From NCBI GenBank assembly GCA_042088665.1, contig JBELMB010000167.1, forward strand, positions 1-11,207: a DNA stretch of 11,207 bases, in the 5' to 3' direction. The stretch is from JBELMB01 sp042088665. Lineage in GTDB: Bacteria; Pseudomonadota; Alphaproteobacteria; Rhodobacterales; Rhodobacteraceae. Position numbers and translations under genes: made by a program. The stretch's first letter is position 1; each line of letters opens with the position of its first letter. The notes beneath the pieces were generated by a model. That model was not told the DNA's origin. It was given only the letters and a program-made list of their open reading frames with translations, and ran no database searches. Below are positions 1 to 6,274 of the stretch, piece after piece.

Positions 1-364
1 ACTCGATCACCCCCAGATAAGGGGCGCCCTTCCACGCAAGGCCAATCAAGGACCCAAAGACCGGTATGCCCGCCACGAATGGCGCCGTGCCATCTATCGG
101 ATCCAGCACCCAGACAAATTCGGCATCGGTGTTCTTGTTCGCGAACTCTTCTCCCAGAATGCCGTGATCCGGGTATTCGGCCTCGATCATCGCACGCAGC
201 GCCGTTTCAACCGCTTTGTCCGTTGCCGTGACATATGAAGCATCCGATTTTATCTCGACATCGGGGGCCTTTTGACTGGCCATCAGCAACATCGCACGGC
301 TTTGGTCGGCCAGTTTCTCGGCAAAGGTCAGGAAATCCTCATGAGGAGGCAGGTCAGATGTCAT
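1..364 (-). CDS. Inositol monophosphatase-family phosphatase, N-terminal part (cut by left edge)
   Basis: The visible 121 residues are the N-terminal part of a Mg-dependent phosphatase of the inositol monophosphatase superfamily, a group that also includes histidinol-phosphatases of the HisN type. Seen directly: a VTATD segment at about residues 45-49, the metal-binding GEE at 71-73, and the family signature WVLDPIDGT at 85-93 followed by PFVAGIPVFGSLIG. The order and spacing match the family. The rest of the gene, including the second metal-binding region, lies outside the window. The ATG (362-364) overlaps the TGA (361-363) of the upstream ABC ATPase remnant as ATGA, so it was probably translationally coupled to that gene. 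The substrate cannot be told from this part. Association with amino-acid or sugar catabolism is inference from the neighbours. Confidence 0.88.
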   Translation of the reverse strand, partial: MTSDLPPHEDFLTFAEKLADQSRAMLLMASQKAPDVEIKSDASYVTATDKAVETALRAMIEAEYPDHGILGEEFANKNTDAEFVWVLDPIDGTAPFVAGIPVFGSLIGLAWKGAPYLGVIE

Positions 365-619
365 GGGGCAGGCCTTCGGTGGGACAGAACTTTTGTGAGG
401 AAACGTCTGGTGCGCGCAGTCTCGGGGATGGTCGGGAACGTCACGGGGGCGACGTCCACCACGATCTCGCCCGCATACATGAAGATCACGCGATCGGCCA
501 CCAACCGGGCAAACCGCATCCCATGGTTTACGCCGATCTTCATCCCATCATCGGCCAGATCGACCGTCCGCTCAAGCACTTCGGTGATCCTATCCGGATC
601 AAAAGCAGAGGCGCCGCCT
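361..619 (-). pseudogene. Remnant of a polar amino-acid ABC transporter ATPase (C-terminal third)
   Basis: About 85 codons on the minus strand resemble the C-terminal part of GlnQ/HisP-type ATPases. ASAFDPDRITEVLE corresponds to the TSALDPE... segment after Walker B. It is followed by LADDGMKIGVNHGMRFARLV, which matches the H-loop region (usual form VTHEMGFAREV), then ADRVIFMYAGEIV and finally TRRFLTKVL. Walker A, the Q-loop, the LSGGQ signature and Walker B itself are all missing, and the usual VTHE is changed to VNHG. The product cannot work as an ATPase. The stop codon overlaps the start of the phosphatase gene by ATGA, the arrangement expected of a once-functional operon. Translation of the remnant may still serve to deliver ribosomes to that gene (inference). 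I am confident of the family and less certain of the exact left border. Confidence 0.7.
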
Positions 620-716
620 TTTTGAACAGTGACAACATGTGGTTGCCAAAGGCAGCAACGCCCAGCCGCCACATGTCACGCCGGCGCATGGGGAAGGAAA
701 CCAGCCCCTGAAACAG
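620..716 (-). pseudogene. Remnant of an amino-acid ABC transporter permease (C-terminal segment)
   Basis: Read on the minus strand in a different frame from the ATPase remnant, this stretch encodes FPMRRRDMWRLGVAAFGNHM followed by LSLFK. It resembles the segment after the EAA loop in HisM/GlnP-type permeases (general form MWRLGVPAFGNHMLSLLKDT). The similarity stops at the LSLFK position, and the ATPase remnant begins immediately, out of frame. An internal deletion therefore appears to have joined a permease gene to the middle of the following ATPase gene. An in-frame stop lies just upstream (717-719), and no start or membrane segments remain. The call rests on pattern memory of the family and is short, so confidence is moderate. 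Confidence 0.42.
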
Positions 717-724
717 TCAGAAAC

Positions 725-841
725 GGGGCGCAAGCGCCGCACCGCAGGGACGCAAGCGTCCTGCGAGAAAAACCGGCGGCAGGGCAAGGCGGCCCTCTTG
801 CCTTGGTGGCCCCAGCCGGGCGAAGCCGCTCCGATGCGGCT
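725..841 (-). terminator. Cluster of stem-loops downstream of the ThDP enzyme gene
   Basis: Four short perfect or near-perfect stem-loops lie in 117 bp: GGCG-CAAG-CGCC (727-738), GCAGGGACG-CAAG-CGTCCTGC with one bulge (744-764), GGCAAG/CTTGCC with an 8-base loop (783-802), and AGCCGC/GCGGCT with a 6-base loop (824-841). On the minus strand the last of these to be transcribed (727-738) is followed by CCGTTTCTGACTGTTTC, a weak T-rich tail. They probably act as transcription stop or 3' RNA protection for the gene ending at 879. The rest of 613-878 holds the permease remnant and no other gene that I can support. Confidence 0.4.
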
Positions 842-878
842 CCGACCAAGGGATCCATCCCGAACGGAGCGGATGCTT

Positions 879-2612
879 TCAGTAAAAATGCGGAAGGTTC
901 TTGGCGCGCGCCGCCCGCACCCAGTTTGGCACAAACGGGATGATCTTGTCCTGCGAGGGCACCATGATCTCGATGAAGTTCGCCCCGGGATTGGCGATGG
1001 CCTCGGACAGGATCTGTTCGATATCCGCCTCGTTCATGATGCGCGCGGTCTGAAAGCCGAAACCTTCGGCGACCATGCAATAATCGACCTGACCAAAATC
1101 GGTCGACCAGGGGGCATCGACATCGTCCAACAGGATCGCTTCGCCCCGGATCCAGCCAAATGTGTCGTTGCGTGTCAGGATGATCGTGACGTTCTTGCCG
1201 GACCGTTTGATGGTCTCCATGTCGCCTATGACAAAACCGAACGACCCGTCACCCGTAAAGGAAATCACCGGCCCGTCACTGGCATAAGACGCGCCCAGAC
1301 CGGCCGGCACGGAGTAGCCCAGCGCACCCATCGAATAATTGGTGATATAGCGCCGCCCCGGCTTTCGAAACGTCAGCAGGGCCGAGGGATAGATCGCGCT
1401 CACCCCCGGCTCCGATGTCACAATCGCATCATCGGGCATGATCCTGTCCAACACCTGCGACAGCTTTACCGGAGAAAGCGTGCCCTCGGGCATGGGGATG
1501 TTGGAATTGAACACCTTGTCCAGCGCGGTCTTTTTGATCGGGTTCAGGTCCAGCTTGTCGCGGCTCAGATCGGGGTGTTCGGATTTGAGGATCTCGACCA
1601 TGTATTCCAGACTGGCGCGGGCGTCGCCCACGAGGCCGACCTTGAGCGGGAAATTGTTGCCCACATGGGCCTCGGCGATGTCCAGATGAACAAAGGTCTT
1701 TGACTTGGGATCGCCGTAGAGCTTCCAGTGATCCGTCGCCGCGCTGTCGGTGTTGGACCCGATGAAAAAGATCGTGTCCGCATCAAACACATATTGGTTC
1801 GAGTATTCCATGCCGCCCCGACCACCGATGACGCGCAAGGCGAGAGGGTGGTCTTCGGGGATGGTGCCTTTGCCGGGCGTGGTGGTGGCCACGGCGATCT
1901 GCAACAGTTCGGCCAGCTCAAGGATCGACTCCGACGCCTTGGAGATCAGCCCACCCTGCCCGACGACCATCACAGGCTTTTTGGCAGCCAGCAACACGTC
2001 GATGGCGGCGCGGATCTTGCTGTGGTCGGCCACGGGGCGGTGCGCGGGATAGGCGCTGTATTCGGGCTGGGCGTAGAGATCGTCGATCTCGGCCTCTTCG
2101 CCGTAGATGTTGATCGGCACCCGGATGTGCACCGGCGCAGGCCGCCCGGAGGTCGCGACGCGAAAGGCACGGCGCATCAGGAACGGGATCTCTTTTGCAT
2201 GAGTCAGAACAAAGCTTTCCTTGCAGATGCTTTCATAAAGCTTTGTCTGATCCACCCCCGTCAGCCCGTGTTTCTTGTCCTGATTGATCGGAATATCCGA
2301 GCTGAAATAGATCACCGGAACCGACGACAGGAAGGCCTCGGTGATGCCGGGTGTGCAATGGGTCACGCCGGGGCTGGGTGCCTCCAGCACGCAGGGGCGG
2401 CCGGTGATCTTGGCATAAGCCTCGGCGGCATAAGAGGCGGTGCGTTCATCGCGGGTCAGGACAAACTCGATATCGCTGTTTGCGCGCCATTCCTTGTACC
2501 AGCCGATGGTGGTTTCCCCCGGCAGGCCGAACACATGCCGGATGCCGTGCAGTTCCAGCATCTTGAGAATGATCTGCGCGCCGTTCATGCGCTTGGGGGC
2601 GTGGTTGTCCAT
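879..2612 (-). CDS. Thiamine-diphosphate-dependent enzyme, acetolactate synthase-like
   Basis: A 577-residue cytoplasmic enzyme of the acetolactate synthase / benzoylformate decarboxylase superfamily with the usual three domains. The N-terminal PYR domain carries FGLPGE at 28-33, where E33 is the glutamate that activates the ThDP aminopyrimidine. The central domain spans about 195-345. The C-terminal PP domain has the ThDP/Mg motif starting GDGSFG at 454 and ending at N482, giving the normal spacing. ATG at 2612 is chosen because AAAGGTGA lies 5-6 bases upstream; an in-frame start at 2645 would add 11 residues and has no such site. It lies 66 bp downstream of the enolase-superfamily gene on the same strand, so the two are probably co-transcribed. 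No AHAS small subunit is nearby, so a catabolic carboligase or decarboxylase is more likely than branched-chain amino-acid synthesis (inference). The substrate is unknown. Confidence 0.9.
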   Translation of the reverse strand: MDNHAPKRMNGAQIILKMLELHGIRHVFGLPGETTIGWYKEWRANSDIEFVLTRDERTASYAAEAYAKITGRPCVLEAPSPGVTHCTPGITEAFLSSVPVIYFSSDIPINQDKKHGLTGVDQTKLYESICKESFVLTHAKEIPFLMRRAFRVATSGRPAPVHIRVPINIYGEEAEIDDLYAQPEYSAYPAHRPVADHSKIRAAIDVLLAAKKPVMVVGQGGLISKASESILELAELLQIAVATTTPGKGTIPEDHPLALRVIGGRGGMEYSNQYVFDADTIFFIGSNTDSAATDHWKLYGDPKSKTFVHLDIAEAHVGNNFPLKVGLVGDARASLEYMVEILKSEHPDLSRDKLDLNPIKKTALDKVFNSNIPMPEGTLSPVKLSQVLDRIMPDDAIVTSEPGVSAIYPSALLTFRKPGRRYITNYSMGALGYSVPAGLGASYASDGPVISFTGDGSFGFVIGDMETIKRSGKNVTIILTRNDTFGWIRGEAILLDDVDAPWSTDFGQVDYCMVAEGFGFQTARIMNEADIEQILSEAIANPGANFIEIMVPSQDKIIPFVPNWVRAARAKNLPHFY

Positions 2613-2678
2613 GGATGTCACCTTTTGCAGGCGATTTCGGCACACAGGTCTGCACGCGCAAAATCCGCAGTTTCGTGT

Positions 2679-3803
2679 CTATGTCAGCGGGTCCGTGACC
2701 GCGTATTTCGCAAGCATCCCGGGGTCGACCGTCACGCCAAGGCCCGGGCCCGTCGGCACTTGTACACGGCCATGTTTGACCGGGAAGGGCTCGGTCAGGA
2801 TGTCCTCGGCGGCGTAATAGGTCGACATGTAGAATTCGCACTGCAGGATCAGGTCGGGAACAGCCGCCATCAGATGGGCACCGGCGGCATGGGCCAGGCC
2901 GGTTTCGAACATGCAGCCGCCGTAGACCTCGATCCCCGCGGCGCGGGCGATGGCTGCCACTTCCAAGGCGCGGCGGATGCCACCCGATTTCATGACCTTG
3001 AGCGAAAAGATGTCAGCCATTCTGTGGTGCGCCCCATAGAGCGCGCCGCGCGGGTCAAACACGCTTTCGTCGGCCATGATCGGCGTGTCGATCACATGGG
3101 TGATATGGGCCAGAGCCTCGCGTTCGTGCATCTTGACGGGCTGCTCGACAAAGGTCGGTCGGAAGGCTTCGAGATCGCGGATGCAGCGCACGGCATCATA
3201 GGTCGGCAGACCCTGATTGTAGTCGATGCGGATATCCGCCGCGTCACCATAGATCGAGCGCAGCTTTTCACAGCGCATGAGATCAAACTTGTGATCTGCG
3301 AACCCTGTCTTGAACTTGAAAATGCGCACGCCATCGTCCCACATGGCGGCAATATCATCGAGATCCGCGTCAAAATCCGGGTTGGCGACGGAAAAGCTCA
3401 TGCCCATGCTGTCCCGCATCTTGCCACCGACGAGTTCGCAGACGGACAGGCCGGTGATCTGACCAACGATATCCAGAAGCGCCATTTCCAGTGCTGCCTT
3501 GGCCTCCGGATGGCCGACCAGCACCTTGTCCGCCATATGCATGTGTTTCTCGACCTGAACCGGATCCTGCCCGATCAGGTGGGGGCGCAAATGCACATGA
3601 AGCGCGGCGGCGTTGCCCTCGGCGGTGCCGGTGAACACGGGCCAGGGCGAGGCCTCGCCCCATCCGGTGATGCCCGTGTCGGTTGTAAGCTCCAGAATGG
3701 CGACATTGATGCCCGCCACATCACCGCTGCCGTGGGAATGCACGGCCTTTGCCGGGATCGAGATGCGATGGACGCGCAGGGTTTCGATTTTATGGTCGCT
3801 CAC
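2679..3803 (-). CDS. Enolase-superfamily enzyme, muconate-lactonizing (MLE) subgroup
   Basis: A 374-residue enzyme with the capping domain (about 1-125) and (beta/alpha)7-beta barrel of the mandelate racemase / muconate lactonizing enzyme family. Catalytic features are visible: the K-x-K pair K163/K165 in IFKFKTG, metal ligands D194 (RIDYNQG), E220 (FVEQP) and D245 (ADES), and the opposite base K269 (SLKVMKSGG). This lysine pair and lysine arrangement is that of the MLE subgroup, whose members act as cycloisomerases, dipeptide epimerases, N-acyl amino-acid racemases or betaine epimerases. Length is normal for the family. The start is GTG (3801-3803) with GGAG six bases upstream. It heads the minus-strand cluster. 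Pairing with a ThDP enzyme and a former amino-acid importer suggests catabolism of a small carboxylate or amino-acid derivative, but the substrate is not deducible. Confidence 0.9.
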   Translation of the reverse strand: MSDHKIETLRVHRISIPAKAVHSHGSGDVAGINVAILELTTDTGITGWGEASPWPVFTGTAEGNAAALHVHLRPHLIGQDPVQVEKHMHMADKVLVGHPEAKAALEMALLDIVGQITGLSVCELVGGKMRDSMGMSFSVANPDFDADLDDIAAMWDDGVRIFKFKTGFADHKFDLMRCEKLRSIYGDAADIRIDYNQGLPTYDAVRCIRDLEAFRPTFVEQPVKMHEREALAHITHVIDTPIMADESVFDPRGALYGAHHRMADIFSLKVMKSGGIRRALEVAAIARAAGIEVYGGCMFETGLAHAAGAHLMAAVPDLILQCEFYMSTYYAAEDILTEPFPVKHGRVQVPTGPGLGVTVDPGMLAKYAVTDPLT

Positions 3804-4177
3804 GGTGTTCTCCGGATCTGTTGGGCTTTCGCCGGGACAGCGGTCGTTGGCGCGTCAGACCGGACTCGTGTCGCGGCGCAGGGCGAGACGTGCATGCGGT
3901 CGTTCGAACCGCCGAACCTGACGCAGAGCCATGGTCACGTGCCACCACGCGCGGTCTCAGCACAGGTGACAGGTGTGGGTCAAGGTCGCGCGCAGTCTCG
4001 CCTTTGATGATAATCAGGTTAGGCCCAATGGTTTTGCGCCGCAACAAGATCCCCGCCGAGATCCTGACAGCATGGTGTAGCGTCGCGTCCATGATCCCCC
4101 GCACCAAAGCAGAAACGGCTCTTTGTCATGTCGCACATCCGCTTCCGTTACTCCTCTTGCCGAGCGTTCTGAAGCCG
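3804..4177. other. Long spacer upstream of the enolase-superfamily gene, no recognised gene
   Basis: This 374-bp stretch contains open frames on both strands, but none shows a recognisable domain or a convincing ribosome binding site. The minus-strand frame ending inside the enolase gene is compositionally odd and arginine-rich, as expected of a chance frame. The promoter for the minus-strand cluster should lie here, though I cannot point to clear -35/-10 boxes. The only marked structure is the tandem heptamer at 3962-3975. Confidence 0.4.
3962..3975. repeat. Perfect tandem heptamer, possible operator half-sites
   Basis: ACAGGTG occurs twice with no spacer (3962-3968 and 3969-3975). It lies about 160 bp upstream of the GTG start of the enolase-superfamily gene. 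A regulator site is possible but the repeat is short and could be chance. Confidence 0.3.
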
Positions 4178-4189
4178 CATTCCCCAAGT
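4178..4189 (+). repeat. Left inverted end of the IS remnant
   Basis: CATTCCCCAAGT, a perfect inverted match to 4684-4695. It is followed after three bases by TTGACGTTTTC, which also has an inverted counterpart near the other end. Confidence 0.6.
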
Positions 4190-4256
4190 AAATTGACGTT
4201 TTCACCCCTCTGATGATCAGTAATGTGTTATATTTCAGCATGTTAATTGAGCTTGA

Positions 4257-4472
4257 GGTTGTGGGTTATGGATCACCCAGAGGGTGCAGGCGAAACGGGC
4301 GATGGCCGATTGGTCTTTGACCAGCTTGCATCTAAAACTGATCAAGATCGGCGCCCGTGTGGTGCGTCACGCCCGCGCCATCATCTTCCAGCTAGCCGAG
4401 GTTGCGGTGACCGGTCCGATGGTCCGCGCCATCCTCGCTGCGATCCACCGATTACGGATGCCGCCGTCATGA
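4257..4472 (+). pseudogene. IS1380-family transposase, C-terminal fragment
   Basis: About 70 codons run from just after a stop at 4254-4256 to the TGA at 4470-4472. The reading includes WSLTSLHLKLIKIGARVVRH, then ARAIIFQLAEVAV and IHRLRMPPS. This is the conserved C-terminal tail of IS1380-type transposases common in Rhizobiales and Rhodobacterales (general form WSLTSLREKLIKIGAKVV...FQMAEVAVPR...LRAPP). The catalytic DDE core and N-terminal DNA-binding region are absent, so it is inactive. It sits inside the paired inverted ends. The first dozen residues probably come from the deletion junction rather than from the transposase. Confidence 0.72.
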
Positions 4473-4683
4473 GCGTGACCTCGAAATTGGCGAGAACCGA
4501 ACGAAAGCGGCAACACAGCTCTGTCCGTCGTGCTGCAAAACGTGGCCGCATGACCAAGGTGACGCGCATTCGCGGTCCGATCCTCTCACATTCGAGAGCT
4601 CTGACGACTGCAGTCGAGGCCGAAAGCGCAAAACACTTGATCTGGCGGCAACTTCAGACAAAGTTGACGTCAAGCGGCTGGCC

Positions 4684-4695
4684 ACTTGGGGAATG
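4684..4695 (-). repeat. Right inverted end of the IS remnant
   Basis: ACTTGGGGAATG, the perfect reverse complement of 4178-4189. A 10-bp palindrome TTGACGTCAA lies just inside it (about 4664-4673) and matches the subterminal TTGACGT of the left end. Confidence 0.6.
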
Positions 4696-4742
4696 TCGGA
4701 TGAAGATGCTTCAAGGCGTTAGTGAGGGCGGAGCTTCCAGAG

Positions 4743-5006
4743 ATGACTAAACGGGACTTCATATTCAATGTAAAAATATGTTTATCACTTTTCATGTGTA
4801 GCCTTATAGCGATAGGCCTTCTTAGTTTTGGGTTCATTGAAGATGACCTATACGTCCAATTTGTACTCGGTGGGTTCTCAGTCTTCACGTTATTCCGAGT
4901 AGTCGCCCCCTATATTTTCTCAAAAATGGACCCCCATGGAACACCAGAAATGCAGAAAAATATGAGAAAACACCCACTGGGGCGCTTCTTTCTTATAGAG
5001 GATTAA
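4743..5006 (+). CDS. Small membrane protein of unknown function, two predicted membrane segments
   Basis: An 87-residue protein not recognised as any family. Seen directly: a short basic N-terminus (MTKRDF), a hydrophobic segment at about residues 8-31, a short acidic link (EDD), a second hydrophobic segment at about 37-57, then a polar C-terminal tail rich in K, N and P ending LGRFFLIED. It is probably an inner-membrane protein with both ends on the cytoplasmic side. ATG at 4743 is preferred, with GGAG about nine bases upstream; an in-frame GTG at 4722 would add seven residues. Base use is quite unlike the neighbours: 17 of the 60 bases from 4741 are G or C, suggesting recent acquisition. 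A second small ORF starts four bases after its stop. It could be part of a small accessory module such as an immunity or antitoxin pair, but nothing proves this. Confidence 0.55.
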   Translation: MTKRDFIFNVKICLSLFMCSLIAIGLLSFGFIEDDLYVQFVLGGFSVFTLFRVVAPYIFSKMDPHGTPEMQKNMRKHPLGRFFLIED

Positions 5007-5010
5007 TTTT

Positions 5011-5142
5011 ATGGCTTATATCTCAGACTACTTAATCTTGCTAAAAAGATATCATGAGACAACCCTCTTTGAGCAAGAAGGATATATTTCTTCGGGTAAT
5101 TTTGTAATTCATATCGATCCAACATCAGGTTGGTTCGGGTAA
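5011..5142 (+). CDS. Small ORF, probably the start of a frameshifted gene
   Basis: A 43-codon frame begins MAYISDYLILLKRYHETTLF and stops at 5140-5142. It has a good ribosome binding site (AGAGGA, eight bases upstream), starts four bases after the membrane-protein stop, and shares its AT-rich base use, so the two are probably one transcription unit. Near the stop, shifting by one base opens a second frame (5132 onward) reading GSGKWTMGVDDNLNNDVW, then a TAA at 5186-5188, then a further 50 open codons starting DNPANWPVDADNSDH. The style of these pieces is continuous, so the present ORF may be the head of a longer gene broken by one indel and one nonsense change. No family is recognised. Confidence 0.4.
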   Translation: MAYISDYLILLKRYHETTLFEQEGYISSGNFVIHIDPTSGWFG

Positions 5143-5338
5143 ATGGACAATGGGTGTCGATGACAATTTGAACAACGATGTTTGGTAAGACAACCCGGCA
5201 AATTGGCCTGTTGACGCTGATAATTCAGATCATGTTGAGAACGGGCAGACGTCCTCAAAGACCCCAAGGCTCCGTCGAATGCAAAAACACCCGGACACGC
5301 GGTCCACCAAAATAATGCCCCGCGTCACAATTGTTTCA
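5132..5338 (+). pseudogene. Possible broken continuation of the small AT-rich gene
   Basis: This frame is +1 to the ORF starting at 5011. It is open from 5132 except for one TAA at 5186-5188, up to the TGA at about 5339. The first part, rich in D, N and W, looks protein-like; the later part (after about 5240) is more likely non-coding. Skipping one base near 5131 would join it to the ORF at 5011. This is a reading-frame argument only and no homology is recognised. Confidence 0.25.
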
Positions 5339-5339
5339 T
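5322..5339 (+). promoter_or_regulatory. Pho-box-like direct repeat upstream of phnD
   Basis: GCGTCAC-AATT-GTTTCAT gives two heptamers with 11-base periodicity. Each matches the alphaproteobacterial PhoB half-site CTGTCAY at five of seven positions. Position, about 65-85 bp upstream of the phnD ATG, is suitable for overlap with a -35 region. This would place the operon under phosphate-starvation control, as expected for phosphonate uptake genes. The match is imperfect. Confidence 0.35.
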
Positions 5340-5374
5340 GAAGTCTTAACGTTCCCGATACCCAGCACGCTCAC

Positions 5375-5386
5375 TCATCCGGATGA
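5375..5386. promoter_or_regulatory. 12-bp perfect palindrome before phnD
   Basis: TCATCCGGATGA is a perfect palindrome 18 bases upstream of the phnD ATG and just 5' of the GGAGGG ribosome binding site (5395-5400). It may be an operator or an RNA stem in the leader. No regulator gene is seen in the window. Confidence 0.3.
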
Positions 5387-5404
5387 ATCCATCTGGAGGG
5401 TGAC

Positions 5405-6274
5405 ATGAACATCAAATCAATCATTCTGGGCGCAAGCTTGGCGGCCGTCTCGGCCTTTTCCGCAATGGCAGAGAACTGGAAGCTCGCCGTCACAGACGTT
5501 GAAGGCATGGAGCGCCTGCAGCTGGAATGGGGTCCTTTCAAGGAAGCCCTGGAAACCGCCACCGGCGACACCTTTGAATTCTTCGCCGTGAACTCGCGCA
5601 CGGCCGCCGCCGAAGCGTTGCGTGGCGAGACGGTCGATTTCGTCGTGTCCGGCCCTGCGGAATACGTGGTGATCAACAAGCTGACCAACGCCACGCCGAT
5701 CATCGGTCTGGGCCGCCCTGACTATCACTGCGCGATCATCACGCGTGCGGACAGCGGCATCAACACGGTTGCTGACCTGAAAGGCAAGAAAGTGGCCTTT
5801 GGCGACATCGGCTCGACCTCGAACATGCTGTGCCCGATGCAGGTGCTGGCGGACTACGGTCTTGATCCGGTCAACGACATCGAAAAGATCCACACCTCGC
5901 GCAACATCGCCCATGAGGCGCTGAAGGCGGGTGACGTGGACGCGCTTGGTTCCAACGCGAGCTCCTGGGTCAACGTGCGCAACCGCGAAACCGACCTGCC
6001 CTACGGTTTCTTCAAGATGATCGCGCGCTCGGGTGACCTGCCCAACGACATGATCATGGTCGGCGCACATGTTCCTGCCGATGCCGCCATGGCAGTGCGC
6101 GACGCCATTCTGGAGAACAAGGTTGCGATCATCGCGGGCATCACCGCGCATGAAGAAAACGACAAATACGTCGGCATGGACCTCGTGTCGATCGAAGACA
6201 GCGCCTATGACTATGTGCGCTCGATGTACACCAATGCGGGCTACCCCCAGTTCGACAATTTCATCGGTGACTGA
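5405..6274 (+). CDS. phnD: Phosphonate-type ABC transporter periplasmic binding protein
   Basis: A 289-residue PhnD/SsuA/TauA-type (type 2) substrate-binding protein. Residues 1-22 form a Sec signal peptide (MNIKSIILGASLAAV..., cleavage after SAMA). The mature protein begins ENWKLAVTDVEGMERL. PhnD-family features are visible: a Y in SGPAEYVV (about 82-89), LKGKKVAFGDIGSTSN at 125-140 with the GSTS anion-binding turn, and the NIAHEALKAGDVDALGS segment (167-183), corresponding to the histidine and aspartate region of PhnD ligand pockets. It should capture a phosphonate, phosphite or similar organophosphorus compound in the periplasm and pass it to PhnCE. The strong site GGAGGG four bases before the ATG fits the high dosage usual for binding proteins. 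The gene leads the operon; its stop overlaps the presumed phnC start by 8 bp. The actual ligand is unknown. Confidence 0.88.
   Translation: MNIKSIILGASLAAVSAFSAMAENWKLAVTDVEGMERLQLEWGPFKEALETATGDTFEFFAVNSRTAAAEALRGETVDFVVSGPAEYVVINKLTNATPIIGLGRPDYHCAIITRADSGINTVADLKGKKVAFGDIGSTSNMLCPMQVLADYGLDPVNDIEKIHTSRNIAHEALKAGDVDALGSNASSWVNVRNRETDLPYGFFKMIARSGDLPNDMIMVGAHVPADAAMAVRDAILENKVAIIAGITAHEENDKYVGMDLVSIEDSAYDYVRSMYTNAGYPQFDNFIGD

Larger units (their letters stand above)
4178..4695 (+). mobile_element. Internally deleted IS1380-family-like element
   Basis: The segment is bounded by a 12-bp perfect inverted repeat, CATTCCCCAAGT at 4178-4189 and ACTTGGGGAATG at 4684-4695. Just inside each end, in matching orientation, lies TTGACGT (about 4193 and, inverted, about 4666-4672). 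Between them is only the C-terminal end of a transposase plus about 200 bp of downstream sequence, so most of the gene has been deleted. I see no convincing target-site duplication next to the ends. The assignment to IS1380 rests on the transposase tail; the pairing of ends is read directly from the sequence. The copy cannot move by itself but might be mobilised by a full-length relative. Confidence 0.6.

Noticed and set aside
639..1703. A 354-codon plus-strand open frame spanning the stem-loop spacer and the end of the ThDP gene
   Set aside because: Most of it is antisense to the ThDP enzyme's C-terminal domain and it has no recognisable content.
1728..4007. A 759-codon plus-strand open frame opposite the ThDP and enolase-superfamily genes
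   Set aside because: It is antisense to two genes with complete catalytic motifs, has no recognisable domain, and is typical of a GC-rich codon shadow.
4172..4701. Target-site duplication at the IS remnant
   Set aside because: Bases just outside the two ends (GCCG on the left, TCGG on the right) do not form a convincing direct repeat under any of the end placements tried.
5297..5325. ACGCGG/CCGCGT stem in the phnD leader
   Set aside because: A 6-bp stem with a 17-base loop and no T-tract is too weak to call a terminator or riboswitch.
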